DNA of 64,000 bases. It comes from Tenrec ecaudatus (Eukaryota > Chordata > Mammalia > Afrosoricida > Tenrecidae). Location of the stretch: assembly GCF_050624435.1 (NCBI RefSeq), contig NC_134546.1:15151001-15215000 (forward strand), in the 5' to 3' direction. Made by a program: the position numbers and the translations under genes. The notes beneath the pieces were generated by a model that saw nothing but the letters and a program-made list of their open reading frames with translations, searched no databases and was not told where the DNA came from. Below, piece by piece: positions 9,840 to 20,992 of the stretch. Numbering within the stretch: position 1 is the first letter of the stretch; each line of letters starts with the position of its first letter.

Positions 9840-9944
9840 GCGAGGACAAGGGCGCGGACGCCGGCGCCGGAGGGAGGCGACGATTGCAGCGAGGACAAGG
9901 GCGCGGACGCCGGCGCCGGAGGGAGGCGACGATTGCAGCGAGGA
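9840..9944. repeat. Exact 49-bp tandem duplication in CpG island
   Basis: 9840-9888 and 9889-9937 are identical base for base. Each starts 'gcgaggacaagggcgc' and ends 'ggcgacgattgca'. A third copy begins ('gcgagga', 9938-9944) and stops. Identity of both units points to a recent event or an assembly error. Confidence 0.96.
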
Positions 9945-10130
9945 GCGCGACCTCCGTCCGGAATCTGGACACCTCGGACACCTAAGGGACGTGGACGCCA
10001 CCCCGCTCCCGGAGCCCCGGCGGGCAGGAGATCGCGAGGGACGGAGAGGGGAAGCGGGCAGGAAGCGGCTAGGCAGTGATTTCAACGTCAGGAAACGGGA
10101 GTCTTTACCCAGCTTAGGGAAAATGGCCGA

Positions 10131-11262
10131 GAGAAAGGGCAGTACCCCATCTAGCGTGAGCGGCCCATCACGTCAACAAGCAAACAAACACCACCCTGTC
10201 GTCAAGCATTTACACTTCTTTTGGGGCGCGCGAGTGGCTGTTTTCACGATGCAGATCGCGGTCTTAAGAATGGCACGTTACAGCGAGCCATATCTTTGCA
10301 GGGCTCGGGGAAGGATGAACTTAATGCCTTATTAACTCTGTAAACGGCAATTGACGTGTCATGGGGAGGTGCGTCATCCAATAAGCAAAGTCACTGGGCC
10401 CCACTCGAGCTTGCTTTCGAATCGGTAGGGAACAATTTCACCACATCGAGGGGGAAGAGCCTTCTTCCTGGGTGCTCGATCCCTGTCGGGGACTGTCGGT
10501 GTGCAGAGGCTTCCTGATTCTGCAGGGAGGGGCTGGGGGTGGCGAGAGAGACAGGTGCCAGCTAGATGGAGAAGCGGACTCTTTGAGGTGGTGACAAGCG
10601 TGAAATCGTGGCTGATTTGTAACTAAGCACACGGAAACCTGCCTTAGTGAGCGAATCCGACACTGGTTTAAGGCTCTGCTGGTGGCAGCGGCGACGCCGA
10701 GGGATGGGTCAAAAGGTTATCGGTAGGAACAATGCAATAGGACAAAGTCTAAATATCCACAGTAAGCATGAGCACGGAGTCTTCCTGGCCCAAGTTAGCT
10801 GACAGTTCATGGTGTGGGAAGCAAGGGGAGACGAAGGGGACTGGGGCGGTGTTGGCAGCGAATGCAGATAATGATCTTGGAACACCTGCTTCAGCACCAC
10901 CAGTGTGGACAGTACCATTGCCGGTGAACACACCTGGGAGAGGCCAGAAGGGTGGAGAAGAATGGATGTTCATTTTTGTTCAGCTAGGGTACGTAGTACC
11001 ACTGACTATTTACTACCATATTGTTTCGGCTAGGACACCCTTTCCAAAACGGCTTGGTTCCTCAAATTATTTTACAAAAGGAAAACGGAGTTCACTGGTG
11101 CTCAGGTAGTTTGCAGTATTGAATACACTGCTCTCTTTAGATGATTACGTTCCGTAGGATCGTAGGAATTGTTCATGTTCGCTCCCCTCTCTGGAGTTGA
11201 GTGTATTTGCTGGCCACACCATACCTGCTGACATTAAGTCATGTCCTTTAAAAACTGTTGTA
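10131..11262. other. Gene-free stretch upstream of CNRIP1
   Basis: Moderate GC, apparently single-copy; no exon, RNA gene or clear repeat recognised. It directly flanks the CpG island, so distal promoter elements may lie here. ORFs of 64-113 codons are unsupported. Confidence 0.5.
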
Positions 11263-11459
11263 GCCCACAACGCCTTGCCGTTGAGTTGATGCCTGCTCAT
11301 ATCGACCACCTGGACCGAGAGAACGGCCCCTTAAGGTTTCTAAGCCTGCAGATCCTCACGGAAGTTTGCCAGCCCTTTCTCCAGTGGAGCGGCTGGTAGG
11401 GTTGAACGACCTTTTTGGTTAGCAGCTGAGTGCTTCAGCCATGGTGCCACCAGGGCTTA
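11263..11459 (-). mobile_element. AfroSINE, antisense
   Basis: Tail first: 'ccgttgagttgatgcctgct', then 'gttgaacgacctttttggtt', head 'catggtgccaccagggctta'. Diverged, nearly full length. Confidence 0.75.
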
Positions 11460-11644
11460 GAAAATGGTCTTTAGTCCTTCAATAGGATGTCTTTGGCTCC
11501 CCAATAAGACATCTGGGAGCAGCAGTTTGGCATCTTTAGATTTTCAGTCATGTCTGCCATATTATCTTATACAAGTAAATCCTTCAAACATTTCCTAATT
11601 CAACCAAGTCAGGCTAGGGGGAAGGGGCTGGGAATGTTGTTGGC

Positions 11645-11775
11645 AGCAGGGGAAGGCTGTGTAGTGGTTAGATCCCAGGTGACTCTGAGCACACTGACGG
11701 CCCAGCACACAGCTCTCCCACATTGCCAGGTGTGCTAAGTTGGGTGAATTTCTCAATCTCCTGCAAACTGTTCTC
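11645..11775 (+). mobile_element. MIR, sense
   Basis: 'gtgtagtggttagatcccag' is followed by 'gggtgaatttctcaatctcc', matching the MIR order (tRNA-like head, then 'ttacttaacctctctg'). Ancient. Confidence 0.5.
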
Positions 11776-11794
11776 TAACTCTGGAGTTGGGCAC

Positions 11795-11892
11795 TGGAGT
11801 GCGCATTATCTCACTTGAGCCTCACAACAGGCCTATCAAAGACTGACACCTGCTTTCCCCCACCCCATTTGACAGATGGAGACAACAGTTTG
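11795..11892 (-). mobile_element. MIR fragment, antisense
   Basis: 'cacttgagcctcacaacagg' and 'ccccatttgacagatggaga' are the classic reversed MIR core. Confidence 0.65.
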
Positions 11893-12159
11893 CAAGAGAG
11901 AGTTGGTCATTATTGATTTCATGTGCATTTTCCTGGCTCCTTTATTCAAAACGACCTGATATCCTTCCCTGTGTTTGGTTGCTTTTGAATTTCCACAATG
12001 AACTAATTTTTACCTATTTAAAATATGAAAGCTTAAAAACTCAAACTTCCATGCTGGTAAAATGCAGGGAAGTTCACATTATGGGAAGCTTGCTCTTTCA
12101 CTGAGCCAATTCTGCTGGCTCTGGCCCCGTGCGACAGTAGGTAACCCTCAGAGCACTTC

Positions 12160-12283
12160 CTCAGCTGTGACCCTTATGAGGGCAGATCTCTTTGCGTTTC
12201 TTCCTGAAAATGAGCTGGGGAATTTGAACCACTGACCTCTTGGTTTGCAGTGGAACGCTTCACCATTGTACCACTGGGAAGGG
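12160..12283 (-). mobile_element. AfroSINE, antisense, tail-truncated
   Basis: 'gggaatttgaaccactgacc', 'tcttggtttgcagtggaacg', 'ttgtaccactgggaaggg' give the reversed tRNA-like head. Confidence 0.7.
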
Positions 12284-12438
12284 TATAATTGCTGTAACCT
12301 TTTATTGAAAATAATCTGGTGAATTTATCAAACATTAACTGAACATATCATCTCAATATATGTGTCATAAATATATACTTTAAAAGTTGACTTTTCTGAA
12401 GAAATAAAGACATTATGACAGGATATATGTAAGTGCTT

Positions 12439-12645
12439 AGCAAGAGCTCTGGTATCATAGTGGATTCTGCATTGAGCTGCTAACCCCAAGGTTATCAGTT
12501 CAAAATCATCAGTTGCTCTGGAGGAGGAAGACAGGCTTTACTTTCTACTCCTGTAAAGAGTTACAGTCTCAGAAACCTGTAGGGGCATTGCTACCCTGTC
12601 CTCTGGGAGCACCTATGAGCAGAACAGAGTCCAGGGCAGTAAGTT
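12439..12645 (+). mobile_element. AfroSINE, sense
   Basis: 'gagctctggtatcatagtgg', 'tttctactcctgtaaagagt', 'acagtctcagaaacctgtag', tail 'gagcagaacagagtccaggg'. Full length. Confidence 0.85.
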
Positions 12646-12664
12646 GAAATGCATATGTGTGTAT

Positions 12665-13190
12665 TTATTGTAACAATGTTTTAAAAAAGAACCCAACCAA
12701 GCAAAAGTGAAATGTCAACCAATGAAGAAGTGATTGAATAAATGATTGTGCTCTACACTTTTGAGTGGTATGTGACTATTCAAGTAATAAGTAGTTTTAT
12801 GTTGCATTAGCAAATACATAAGCTTAACTATATCAACGATACAAGGTGGTATGATGAGCAAACTGTAGACGCGGAGGCAGGTATCCTCGGCCTGTTTGTT
12901 TGTAAACTGTTCATTCTCCAGTATGCACCAAGAGAACATTCTGGTACATAGTACTTAGCTGTGTGTTGAATTGGATATCCATCTTTTCATCATGCTCATA
13001 GGTGAATTCTTCAATCTTTCAAAAAGTAATTTGTTAGATCCACATGAATGACCTGGAATGATGTAAGAGGGAAAAAATCCAATTATGAATAATGTGTAAG
13101 ATGACAGGAAAAACCCCACATATTTTTATATGGTTTGATTAGCATTTTTAAAGAAAAGAGAAGGTAAAAAGTAAACTTAACATTGGTTAA
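12665..13190 (+). mobile_element. Degenerate LINE 3' end, probably L1, sense
   Basis: 'aaatgtcaaccaatgaagaa', 'gtgattgaataaatgattgt' and 'gagtggtatgtgactattca' resemble the L1 3' end text 'aatgtccatcaacggatgaa', 'tggataaacaaaatgtgg'. After about 12870 the match is not traceable. Confidence 0.35.
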
Positions 13191-13204
13191 TCTGTTGAAG
13201 GAGG

Positions 13205-13900
13205 AGGCCGGGTAGAATAGAAACAAAACTCACAATCATTACCAAAAACCAGGCTTACTGGTCAGATAGAGACTGGTGGAACCCCCAAGACTATGACTCC
13301 TAGCCACCCTTCTGGTCTGTGTGGGGTACCAACCCCTACAATCGAAGAAGTCCAAGGGGTGTATAATTGAGGGGTAAAATTAAAGAGACACCAGACAAGA
13401 GAAAGCATGCAGGTGCTCACCTCCAGACTGGCTCATGACTTCAGGAGCCAGATCCACACAGGGAGAGAATATATTTCCAACCAAGGCTTATATAGACTCT
13501 TGAGCATGCCTGTCCCCCTAATTACAGGTAACCACATATGTAACAGAAAGGGGTTGTACAATAGGCATGTGCAAGACAGGAAGGCATACACGTAACAAGA
13601 CAGGTGGGCTCTTGAGGCAAGATGGCAGCCTAACCTTGGTCATTCCTGGGTTGACTTGACTGTAGGTGTCTTTGGGGTCTCCCTCAGAGGAACAATATTA
13701 TCCTTATCAGAAGGGAGTGGGCTCTGCTTAGGGTGGGACAGACCAGAGGGTCTGATCGCTCTAGATGGCTGACAGCCTTCAGGCAGATAACCTTTAAGCA
13801 ATTGACCTACAAGTGTATAGTCAGTAGCCATGCGTTTGCAAACAACACGTTAGGTTTGGCATATATTATGAGGGGACATCCTGGGGAATAACTTTTCTGT
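13205..13900 (-). mobile_element. Unassigned ERV-like solo LTR, minus strand
   Basis: Minus strand has a TATA-like 'tctatataagcc' (rc of 13487-13498), followed about 120 bp later by 'gtctctttaattttacccc'. The plus-strand landmarks 'ggtgctcacctcc', 'gggagagaatat', 'cccctaattacaggt' and 'aagatggcagcctaac' recur in the same order at 50280-50640. Two copies with promoter-like features and no coding region between suggest a solo LTR family. Boundaries and class are unknown. Confidence 0.5.
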
Positions 13901-13958
13901 TTCCCACAGGCCTGGAACTGAACCCACCTGTGTGCTTACTTTTCAGTCAAACAATGTC

Positions 13959-14200
13959 GTTGTTGTTCGTTGCCACTGAGTCATATGGTCAACAATCTGT
14001 TTTACATCATATGGACCCTATGGGCAATGCGATCACACAGTCTGGTCCTCGTAACTGTTTGAGCTCATGGTTTTAGTCTTTGTGTCAATACATCTCGTGG
14101 AAGGCCCTCCTCTTTTTCATTGACCCTATCCATTACCAAGCATGGTGTTCTTTTACAGGGGCTGGGCCTTCCCCTTCACCAGGCCTGCTCGTGTGATCCT
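13959..14200 (-). mobile_element. RTE LINE 3' end, antisense
   Basis: 'gttgttgttcgttgccactg' (reversed tail), 'accctatgggcaatgcgatc', 'ctcctctttttcattgaccc', 'accaagcatggtgttctttt'. These follow RTE 3' coding-end order. Confidence 0.7.
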
Positions 14201-14509
14201 ATTCAGAGCTGTTAGTGCTGGTAGCCGGGCACCATCTAGTTCTTCTGGTCTCAGGATGTGAAGGCTGAAGTCCTCATGGTTTGTTAGTCTATTAGAATAA
14301 CTATTTCCATGCAAGTTTGATTTTCTTCATTCTTCTTTGCTTTGGGCAGGGTGGCCCTTTTGCTTTTTATTGTTTCTGGATTCTACATTTGATTCGTGAG
14401 CATTTTTGGAATCAAAGCATTCAGCATCTTAAAATGACATCACTAAATGCAAAATCAAAAGGGGCATTTCTCATTACTAAGTACATACACACAGAGAACA
14501 TTAGAGATG

Positions 14510-14690
14510 GGGGTTGAACTGACCTGTGTTTGCATCCCAGACACTAATTACAAGTTATGAGACCGTGCACAAGCTAGTTAGCTTCTCAGCCTCAATTTTC
14601 TCACTTTAAAATGGTGAAAATTACTACATCATTAATACTGATAGAACTAAATGAGATTGTGTACTGCACACAAGTGTATCAGTCACATAT
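14510..14690 (+). mobile_element. MIR, sense
   Basis: 'ttgcatcccagacactaatt', 'gagaccgtgcacaagctagt' and 'ctcagcctcaattttctcac' follow MIR order. Confidence 0.65.
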
Positions 14691-14974
14691 AAACATGTAA
14701 TATATTCTATCTACTTTTGTTTATTTTATTTCAAAATGTATTTGTTTATATATTTTTAAAGTATTGTGGTAAAAAATATATATATACCCCAAATATTACC
14801 AATTTAAACATTTCAAGTGTATAATTCAACCCAGTAACATTGCATTCACACGTTATACAGCCCTTACTGCTATTCATGTCCCCAAATTTTTATCACCCTA
14901 AAAAAGAAACTTGATATTCTATGTTCTTCTCTCCCCAGTCCCTAAAACCCACATCCATTGATTCTAATAACGAT

Positions 14975-15136
14975 GGTATAGGACAGAGTAGAATGGCCTC
15001 ATTGGGCTTCCGAAGCCGTAATCTTTACTGAAGCAGATTGTTATCTCTTTCGCCAGTAGAGAGGATGGTGAGTTCGAACAACTGACCTTTCAGTTAGAAA
15101 CCTAGAGCTTAACCACTGCACCACCATGGCATTTTC
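14975..15136 (-). mobile_element. AfroSINE in L1, antisense
   Basis: 'gtatcgg'-like tail is lost. It reads 'acagagtagaatggcctcat', 'gttcgaacaactgacctttc', 'aaccactgcaccaccatggc'. Confidence 0.75.
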
Positions 15137-15599
15137 TAGCGAGTCCTAATAACTTTTGTGTCACTATATTTGCCTATTCATATAAGTAGGATCAGACAAC
15201 ATTTATCCTTTTTGTTTGATTTCTTTCACTTAGTATGATGTTTTTGAGATACCTCTGTGCGGCAGCTTCTATCAGAGCCTCATTTCTATCGATGGCTGAA
15301 TGGATTTCGTTGAGTGTGCATATCACAGTTTGGTTATCCATTCACTGTGGTGGGCATCGGATTGTTTCTACCTTTCAGCTATTGTGAGTCACACTGCAGT
15401 GAACTTTGGTGTATAAGTATGTGCCTTTCAATTCTTGTGTGTCTAAATCCAGGATTGAAATTGCTGAGTCAAATGAAAATTTATGTTGAACTTTTTAAGG
15501 AACTGGCTCTACTTCCCATAGTAGCTACATGTTGCATCCCACAGCAATGGACGAGATTTCTAGTCCAAATCTTGCTATTTTCCTAACAATAGCTGCACT

Positions 15600-15800
15600 A
15601 AAACCAAACTAACTGCCATTACATGGATTCTGACTCATAGCAACCCTGTAGGACAGGGTAGAATTGCCCTTTATGATTAATCTTATGAATCTTTACCAAT
15701 TCAACTGCTATGTTCTTCTCCCTCAGAGAACTATTGGCTTCAAAACACCGACCTTACTGTTCGCAGCAGAATGCTTTAACTCCTACACGAACGAGGCTTC
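15600..15800 (-). mobile_element. AfroSINE in L1, antisense
   Basis: 'aaaaccaaactaactgccat', 'ctgactcatagcaaccctgt', 'aggacagggtagaattgccc', then a diverged head. Confidence 0.8.
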
Positions 15801-16080
15801 CTATGGCCATCCAGGTAGGTGTGAGATGCTATCTTATTCATTGTGGCTTTGTTGGATATTATTGCTATATATTTTCATGGGCCTAGTGCTTCCAGATTTG
15901 TTGTAGACTAATTGCCTCAGATTGATCATCTTAAATGTTGTCTATTAACAGGGTAACCATTATGACAACCCTTTTGGAAATTAGAAGAGGAGGCTATCTG
16001 AAAAATATTTGACAGAGGAATCAGGGTAAGGACAACTCAATGTTCATGGTCCTAGTCTCTGTGCTCAATTCGTATTACTG

Positions 16081-16277
16081 AAATCCAAATTCACTGCCGT
16101 CAAGCACATGCCGACTCATCGTGGCCCTATGGGTAGACCCCTGAGGAGAACTACCCTGTGGGAAGAGACTGTAACTCTTTACGGGAGTAGAAAGCCTCAC
16201 TTTCTTCTGGGGAGTGGCTGGTGGCTTCAAACTGCTGCAGTCAGCAGCCTAACAAGTATCTCACTGTGCTTCCAGGC
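16081..16277 (-). mobile_element. AfroSINE, antisense
   Basis: 'aattcactgccgtcaagcac', 'atgccgactcatcgtggccc', 'actgtaactctttacgggag', 'tagaaagcctcactttcttc'. Full length with the long middle block. Confidence 0.88.
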
Positions 16278-17019
16278 AGAGATATTGGACTCCCCCCAGC
16301 CCTTCCCTTCTAGTTCATGTTCAAATAGTTCAACCTCTGCATGAATTATTTCTAAATTTTATTTTAAAATCAGTGTCGGTGATTTAAGGTGTGCCAGACT
16401 CCTTTCCTTTTCCTGCTTCAGGATGCCCTAGCCTCAGGGAGCTGAGCCAGCATTCTCCAAATTTATAGCAGCGCCCCACCTTGATTTGACTTTCCAGATT
16501 TGAGGAAAAAGCCATCTTCCCGAGACCAGGTCCTCCCTTAGACTCGAAGGATTTTTGTAGCCATGGTGATGAGGAAGAGGCTTCCCGTTTGTCTGTTGGA
16601 TTCCTAGGGGACTCTGGTTAGCTGAACTCACTGATGGGAACTGATGTCAGCCAATGTCAGCTCTCGCTTGCATCAGTTCTGCACAAAATTGAGCAATGAG
16701 TTTACATTCCAAGTAAAGCATTCTCTGCTTCTGACTTAGCTGTTGTGCATGAAGAAGTAGGAAAGCAATACTCGCTTTCTTTCCACAAATTTAATCAATT
16801 AAAATTAGATTCCACAGAGATGGTGGCCAAACGTCACCCCTTCACTCAGAAGTCTCAAATTGACAATAGATTATGTAACCACCACTTGAGGCACCTCTGG
16901 ATGGACTCAAATGGCCAACTTTTGGTTTAGGAGCCAAGACAGCTGTTTGCACCACCAAAGGATTCCAAAATTGTGGCAAATTTACTAATCTTTACGCAAC
17001 AATACTTTGCCAGATATGT
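16278..17019. other. Gene-free stretch
   Basis: Apparently single-copy; no exon, RNA gene or named repeat seen. ORFs of 61-65 codons on both strands are unsupported. Confidence 0.45.
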
Positions 17020-17200
17020 ACTTCTGCGGCTGGTAGCACTGGACAGCTAACTGCAAGGTGAGTGGTTCAAACTCATCAGTAGGTCTATGAGAGAAATATG
17101 AGGCTGTGTGCTCCCATAATGGTTTACAGTCCTGAAAACCCTACATAGGGGTGTTGTGAGTCAGAATCAACTGGATGGATGGTAGTGGGATGGGTTCCGG
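17020..17200 (+). mobile_element. AfroSINE, sense
   Basis: 'gcggctggtagcactggaca', 'gctaactgcaaggtgagtgg', tail 'gtgagtcagaatcaactgga'. Confidence 0.8.
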
Positions 17201-17286
17201 CAGCCTATAAAAACAACTTATCTCACCTCTTTTCTGACACCACGACACTATTTCCATGATAAAGATATTTTCTACCCAGGACTTTT

Positions 17287-17757
17287 CTTTATAAACAGTT
17301 TTATTGGGACAGAATCCAAATGTCTTACAATTTAATGGTTCAATCATGTCAAGAATTGTTGAACAATCATTGTCACTATCAATTTTAGAACATTTTTTCC
17401 TATACTCATTGTTGTTTGTTCCCCATTCCCACCCACCCCTCCACCTCCCTGCTGTACCCCCTAGACACCATTAATCTAGTTAGTTACAGTTTTTATAGAC
17501 TCACTCATCTTGGGTTCATAGATGGAAAAATATACAAAATACAAAACAAAGGGTGAAAAAGGCAGCAACAATAACAAAATAAAATAGAGAAACAACCCAG
17601 TTGGAAAGAAAACAGAAACCAATCAAAACCAGAACAACTTTAAAACGGGTCCACAGGGAGCTCAAAGGACAAAGTGTAAGGTTTAAACCATCGTCCGCGT
17701 TCCAGTGCGTTCTGTGTGATAGCAGAGCCAGTCACAGTCCCCAGGGGTTCTTTGAAG
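17287..17757 (-). mobile_element. LINE (L1-like) 3'-UTR element, older copy, 5' truncated
   Basis: 'aacagttttattgggacaga' opens it; 'gactcactcatcttgggttc' and an A-rich block 'aataacaaaataaaatagag' follow, as at 990-1110 and 39560-39680. It appears to be inserted into the older antisense L1 that continues at 17758. Confidence 0.6.
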
Positions 17758-18172
17758 CACTACCTCCCCATTCACCCCTTTCTCCAACCAGTGGTAACCA
17801 CTAATCTACTTCGGAGCCTGTTCTAGATAATTACTATAAGAGGGTCACGCAATGTTTATTCTTTGTGTCTGATTTGTTGCACTTAGCTTAGTGTTTTCAA
17901 GGCTCATCTATGTGGTAGCATGTATTAGAACTCTTATTACTGGAGAGCTGAATAGTATTCCACTGTATGCATAATACCGTATTTTGATTATCCGGTCATC
18001 TGTTGATAAACAGTTGGTTTATTTCCATATTTTGGTTCCATCTTTTTGTTTGATCCAGTGGACATTGGTGTACAAATATCTGCTTGAGTCCTACTTTCAA
18101 ATGGTTTTTGTATGAGTGTATGCGTAGGAGTGGAATTGTGTGGCCATGCAGTTGTTCTCTATTGAACTTTTG
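17758..18172 (-). mobile_element. Old L1 3' end, antisense
   Basis: 'aaccactaatctacttcgga', 'gcacttagcttagtgttttc', 'gaatagtattccactgtatg', 'ggagtggaattgtgtggcca'. Same L1 region as 14920-15480. Confidence 0.8.
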
Positions 18173-19262
18173 GGGGGAGACAGGCAGAGAAATTCTCTTT
18201 CTGTGATACTTACATAGTGAAATCAGAGGAGGTGGCCCCAAACAGCCCTTGGAAGCCGACACAGGCATCCCCAGAAGGATCTTAGAGCATCTCCTGGGCT
18301 GACAATAGGGCTAAATTCCTACAGAGAGAAATGAGCACCATTGTCAACAATGGAAAGCCACTGACTACAGAGGCCCACCCACAGTCATGAGCCATGAGCG
18401 GCTGTGATGCCAAGATAAGCCTTTCAGATAGTGGAAGGCCCAGCTCAGGTGGGTGAGGCCCCACAGGAAGCCACAGGAAACACAGCCTCTCATCTTGGCC
18501 TTGTCCCAAGACCAGCCTCACCCACAGGCCCCATGCTGCTGCTTTCTGGACTAAGGACAGAGTCACTGCCTCCTCCAGCATCTCCCAGCTTAGGCATGTA
18601 TTTCACTCCCAGACCAACCTTCACCGGCCCCTGTGGGAAGGGGGCCAGAGGAGAGGTAAAGGTACTGTGTTCAGGGAAGTCTCCCCTTCGTCTTCCAAGA
18701 GCACGTTCAGGATATTGTGCAGTTGTGTAGTTCCCCATGTGAGTCTGAGTTGTGGGGAGAAGGTAAGGGGCAGGTAGATAAAATAGAGTTGTCTTAATGA
18801 TAGATTGCAGTCCTCACCATGTCCCCGTGAATGCCACCTTACCTGGAAAGGAAGGTCCTTATTTGAAGATGCTATTGTAAAATGATGTCACAGCAGAGGA
18901 GGGTATTATGGAGAGCTAGAACAGAGGTGAAGCAGGAGCCAAACACACACGATGCTACATGAAGGTACACCTACACGCAGTAAAGGGATTTCAGACATTG
19001 CCAGCAACTACCAATAGCTGGGAAAGAGGCAGTGGTGAGTTTTACTCTCAGTGTCTCCGAAAGAATCCACTCCTCCCATATTTTGGTTTGGACTTCTGTT
19101 CTCCAGCATCATGGAACGATAAACTTCTGTTCTAACCCCCACTCCCACCGCCATCCCCACTCCCCATCCATGATGGTGATTTCATTTATTAACATTACAT
19201 GTGTAGATGATTCACGCACTTAAAAAAATCTCACCAGGATGACACAGGTTGATATAAACTTT
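18173..19262. other. Gene-free stretch
   Basis: 18173-18760 is moderately GC-rich, with overlapping ORFs on both strands (82-99 codons) and nothing recognisable. 18770-19010 ('aggtccttatttgaagatgc', 'cacagcagaggagggtatta') may be part of an old LTR or MER element that I cannot name. Confidence 0.4.
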
Positions 19263-19573
19263 AAAAGCCTTCTAAAGGTCTCTTCGTTGGTGAAGAAGCT
19301 TTTTCTTGTTTCGCATTTTGTTGTTGTCGTTGAAGAGCATTGACTATTTGAGAACATGCTTTTATTTTGTAGCAGTGTTTACATGCTCTTTGTAAAGCAA
19401 TTGTTCTTCCATTTAAAGGATTAATTATTATTATTATTGTCTTCCTTTAAGTCAGTAGAGGCTTTGACCTCTCTTCCCTTCCCTTCCCTCCCTTGGTAAC
19501 TATCAAAGGTTTTTTTCTGTTAGTGTGAAAACTTGTGTTGACTTGTTAGACTTGTGGTCTCGTGCCATGCCTG

Positions 19574-19577
<4 letters not shown>

Positions 19578-19609
<32 letters not shown>
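19578..19609. repeat. (GT)16 microsatellite
   Basis: Pure GT tract inside the antisense L1. Confidence 0.97.
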
Positions 19610-19610
<1 letters not shown>

Positions 19611-20101
19611 TTGACCTTCTGCACTCACCACAGTGCCCACCAGGCTCATCTGTACCATTCCCCATATTCTGTAATGTTGCCTGGTATCCATTGTGTATAT
19701 CCACTAGGGGGGCTTGTCCACTCTTCCTCCATGGATGGCATTTAGGGTTTTCCCATCTTATTGTTGGTTTGAATGGTCCGTGTGCTTGTTTAACTCTTGA
19801 GGAGTCACTAGCCGCACGGTTTTACATTCCCACCAGCAGGGCACCGCGTTCCAATCCCCCCGCCACCTCACTACACTTGGACTTTTCCTTTCTGGACAAT
19901 AGCCATCTTAGTAGGTGTGCAGCAGCGGCATCGCGCTGTGAGTCTGCCTGTCCGGGCATCTGCCGCACGGCTGGAGAAGTCTGTCTGCTCTGGGAGGAGC
20001 CCAGGACAAAGTGGTGTATGTGGTCTTTCAGCTGTGACCCACAACGCCCGAATCCTAGCACGAAAGCTGAGATCGACTTGATTAGCATTTCCTGATGACT
20101 A

Positions 20102-20300
20102 CACCAGGAGTCATGGTGTACTGGTTCAATGACTGGCTGCTGACAATGGTTGGTGGTCTAGACCCACCGACATCTGTGTCCCGTGGGAGAAAAGACCTAA
20201 GGTGCACTTCTGCGCCCTTATGTCGGGTCTCTATGAATGAGAATCCATTGCACACACAGCACACAACGCCACGGCCACACATCCTTTCCATGGGTTGGTT
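20102..20300 (+). mobile_element. Diverged AfroSINE-like copy, sense
   Basis: 'ccaggagtcatggtgtactg', 'ctagacccaccgacatctgt', 'gggagaaaagacctaaggtg'. The tail is poorly preserved. Confidence 0.45.
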
Positions 20301-20514
20301 GGCTTGTAACCACTTATTGTTCATGGTTTTATCGGCCCTTGTTATCTTCACTGGGGACTCAAGTTCTCTACCCTTTTACTAATCCAGTTGTTTCTGCTGT
20401 TGAATTGTAGTAATTCTTTCTATATTCTGGATATTAACATTTATCAGATATATGATTTACACATGTTCTCTCCTACTCTACAGACTGTCTTGGCAATTTC
20501 CTCTTATGCTGAAG

Positions 20515-20932
20515 GGACAACGGCTAACGCTCCAAAAGGGCCAGCCTTCGGCGAAGGAGGCATTCCAGGGTGTGCTGAGGTCCACCCAGATGCCTCCCCC
20601 ACGTGTAGCCTGTGCAGAGCACAGCGGGACACACTGTGAATGCCGCCTCTCTCCTCTTCTCCCCCCAATACAGCCAGGCGCACACCATGGCAGCCGCTCG
20701 GCAGTGAGTTTCAGGTGTCTAACATCACAGAGAAAATAGTTTCAGCAACGGACCTCACTCGAAATCGTTTCTTAGGGTAACTGATATAAAAAGAACCCCC
20801 CTGGTCACCCTCGGCCAGTCCTTTCCGTCCAGCTGGCTGCCCGTGGATGCAGTACTGCCTTCCCAGTCTGGAGGCAAAGGGCATGGGGAATCTGTCTCTC
20901 TTTGGGGCTTAAACGCAAGTATCTGCACAAAA

Positions 20933-20935
<3 letters not shown>
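20515..20935. other. CpG-bearing stretch inside antisense L1
   Basis: GC-richer than both flanks, with scattered CpG. Contains a TATA-like 'gatataaaaagaac' (20784-20797). No gene or repeat recognised. It separates two parts of the same old L1, so it is probably an insertion. Confidence 0.4.

Positions 20936-20985
<50 letters not shown>
20936..20985. repeat. (CT)25 microsatellite
   Basis: Fifty bases of uninterrupted CT, ending just before the LINE tail at 20993. Confidence 0.98.
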
Positions 20986-20988
<3 letters not shown>

Positions 20989-20992
20989 TTTA

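Larger units (their letters stand above)
8870..10130. promoter_or_regulatory. CNRIP1: CpG island promoter of CNRIP1
   Basis: Dense CpG sequence surrounds CNRIP1 exon 1, with many GC-box-like 'ggggcggg' cores (9450-9480, 9705-9722) and no TATA box near the expected start. The CNRIP1 start site should lie roughly at 9400-9560, but it cannot be fixed from sequence. The island extends more than 500 bp upstream of exon 1, where it carries a 37-bp imperfect and a 49-bp exact tandem duplication. The CpG state of the human island is known to change in colorectal tumours. Several long ORFs cross the island and are composition artefacts. Confidence 0.88.
14700..15910 (-). mobile_element. Old L1 3' end, antisense, split by two AfroSINEs
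   Basis: On the plus strand: 'aagtgtataattcaacccag', 'tttctttcacttagtatgat', 'gttatccattcactgtgg', 'ggattgaaattgctgagtca', then 'aggtaggtgtgagatgctat'. This is the standard reversed L1 3' region. AfroSINEs at 14975-15136 and 15600-15800 interrupt it. Confidence 0.8.

Noticed and set aside
9245..10079. ORFs of 129-165 codons across the CpG island on both strands
   Set aside because: GC-rich DNA has few stop codons; the products are Arg/Gly/Pro-rich, overlap each other and cover the CNRIP1 exon antisense.
19562..20095. 177-codon ORF
   Set aside because: It lies in antisense L1 and reads through a GT microsatellite.
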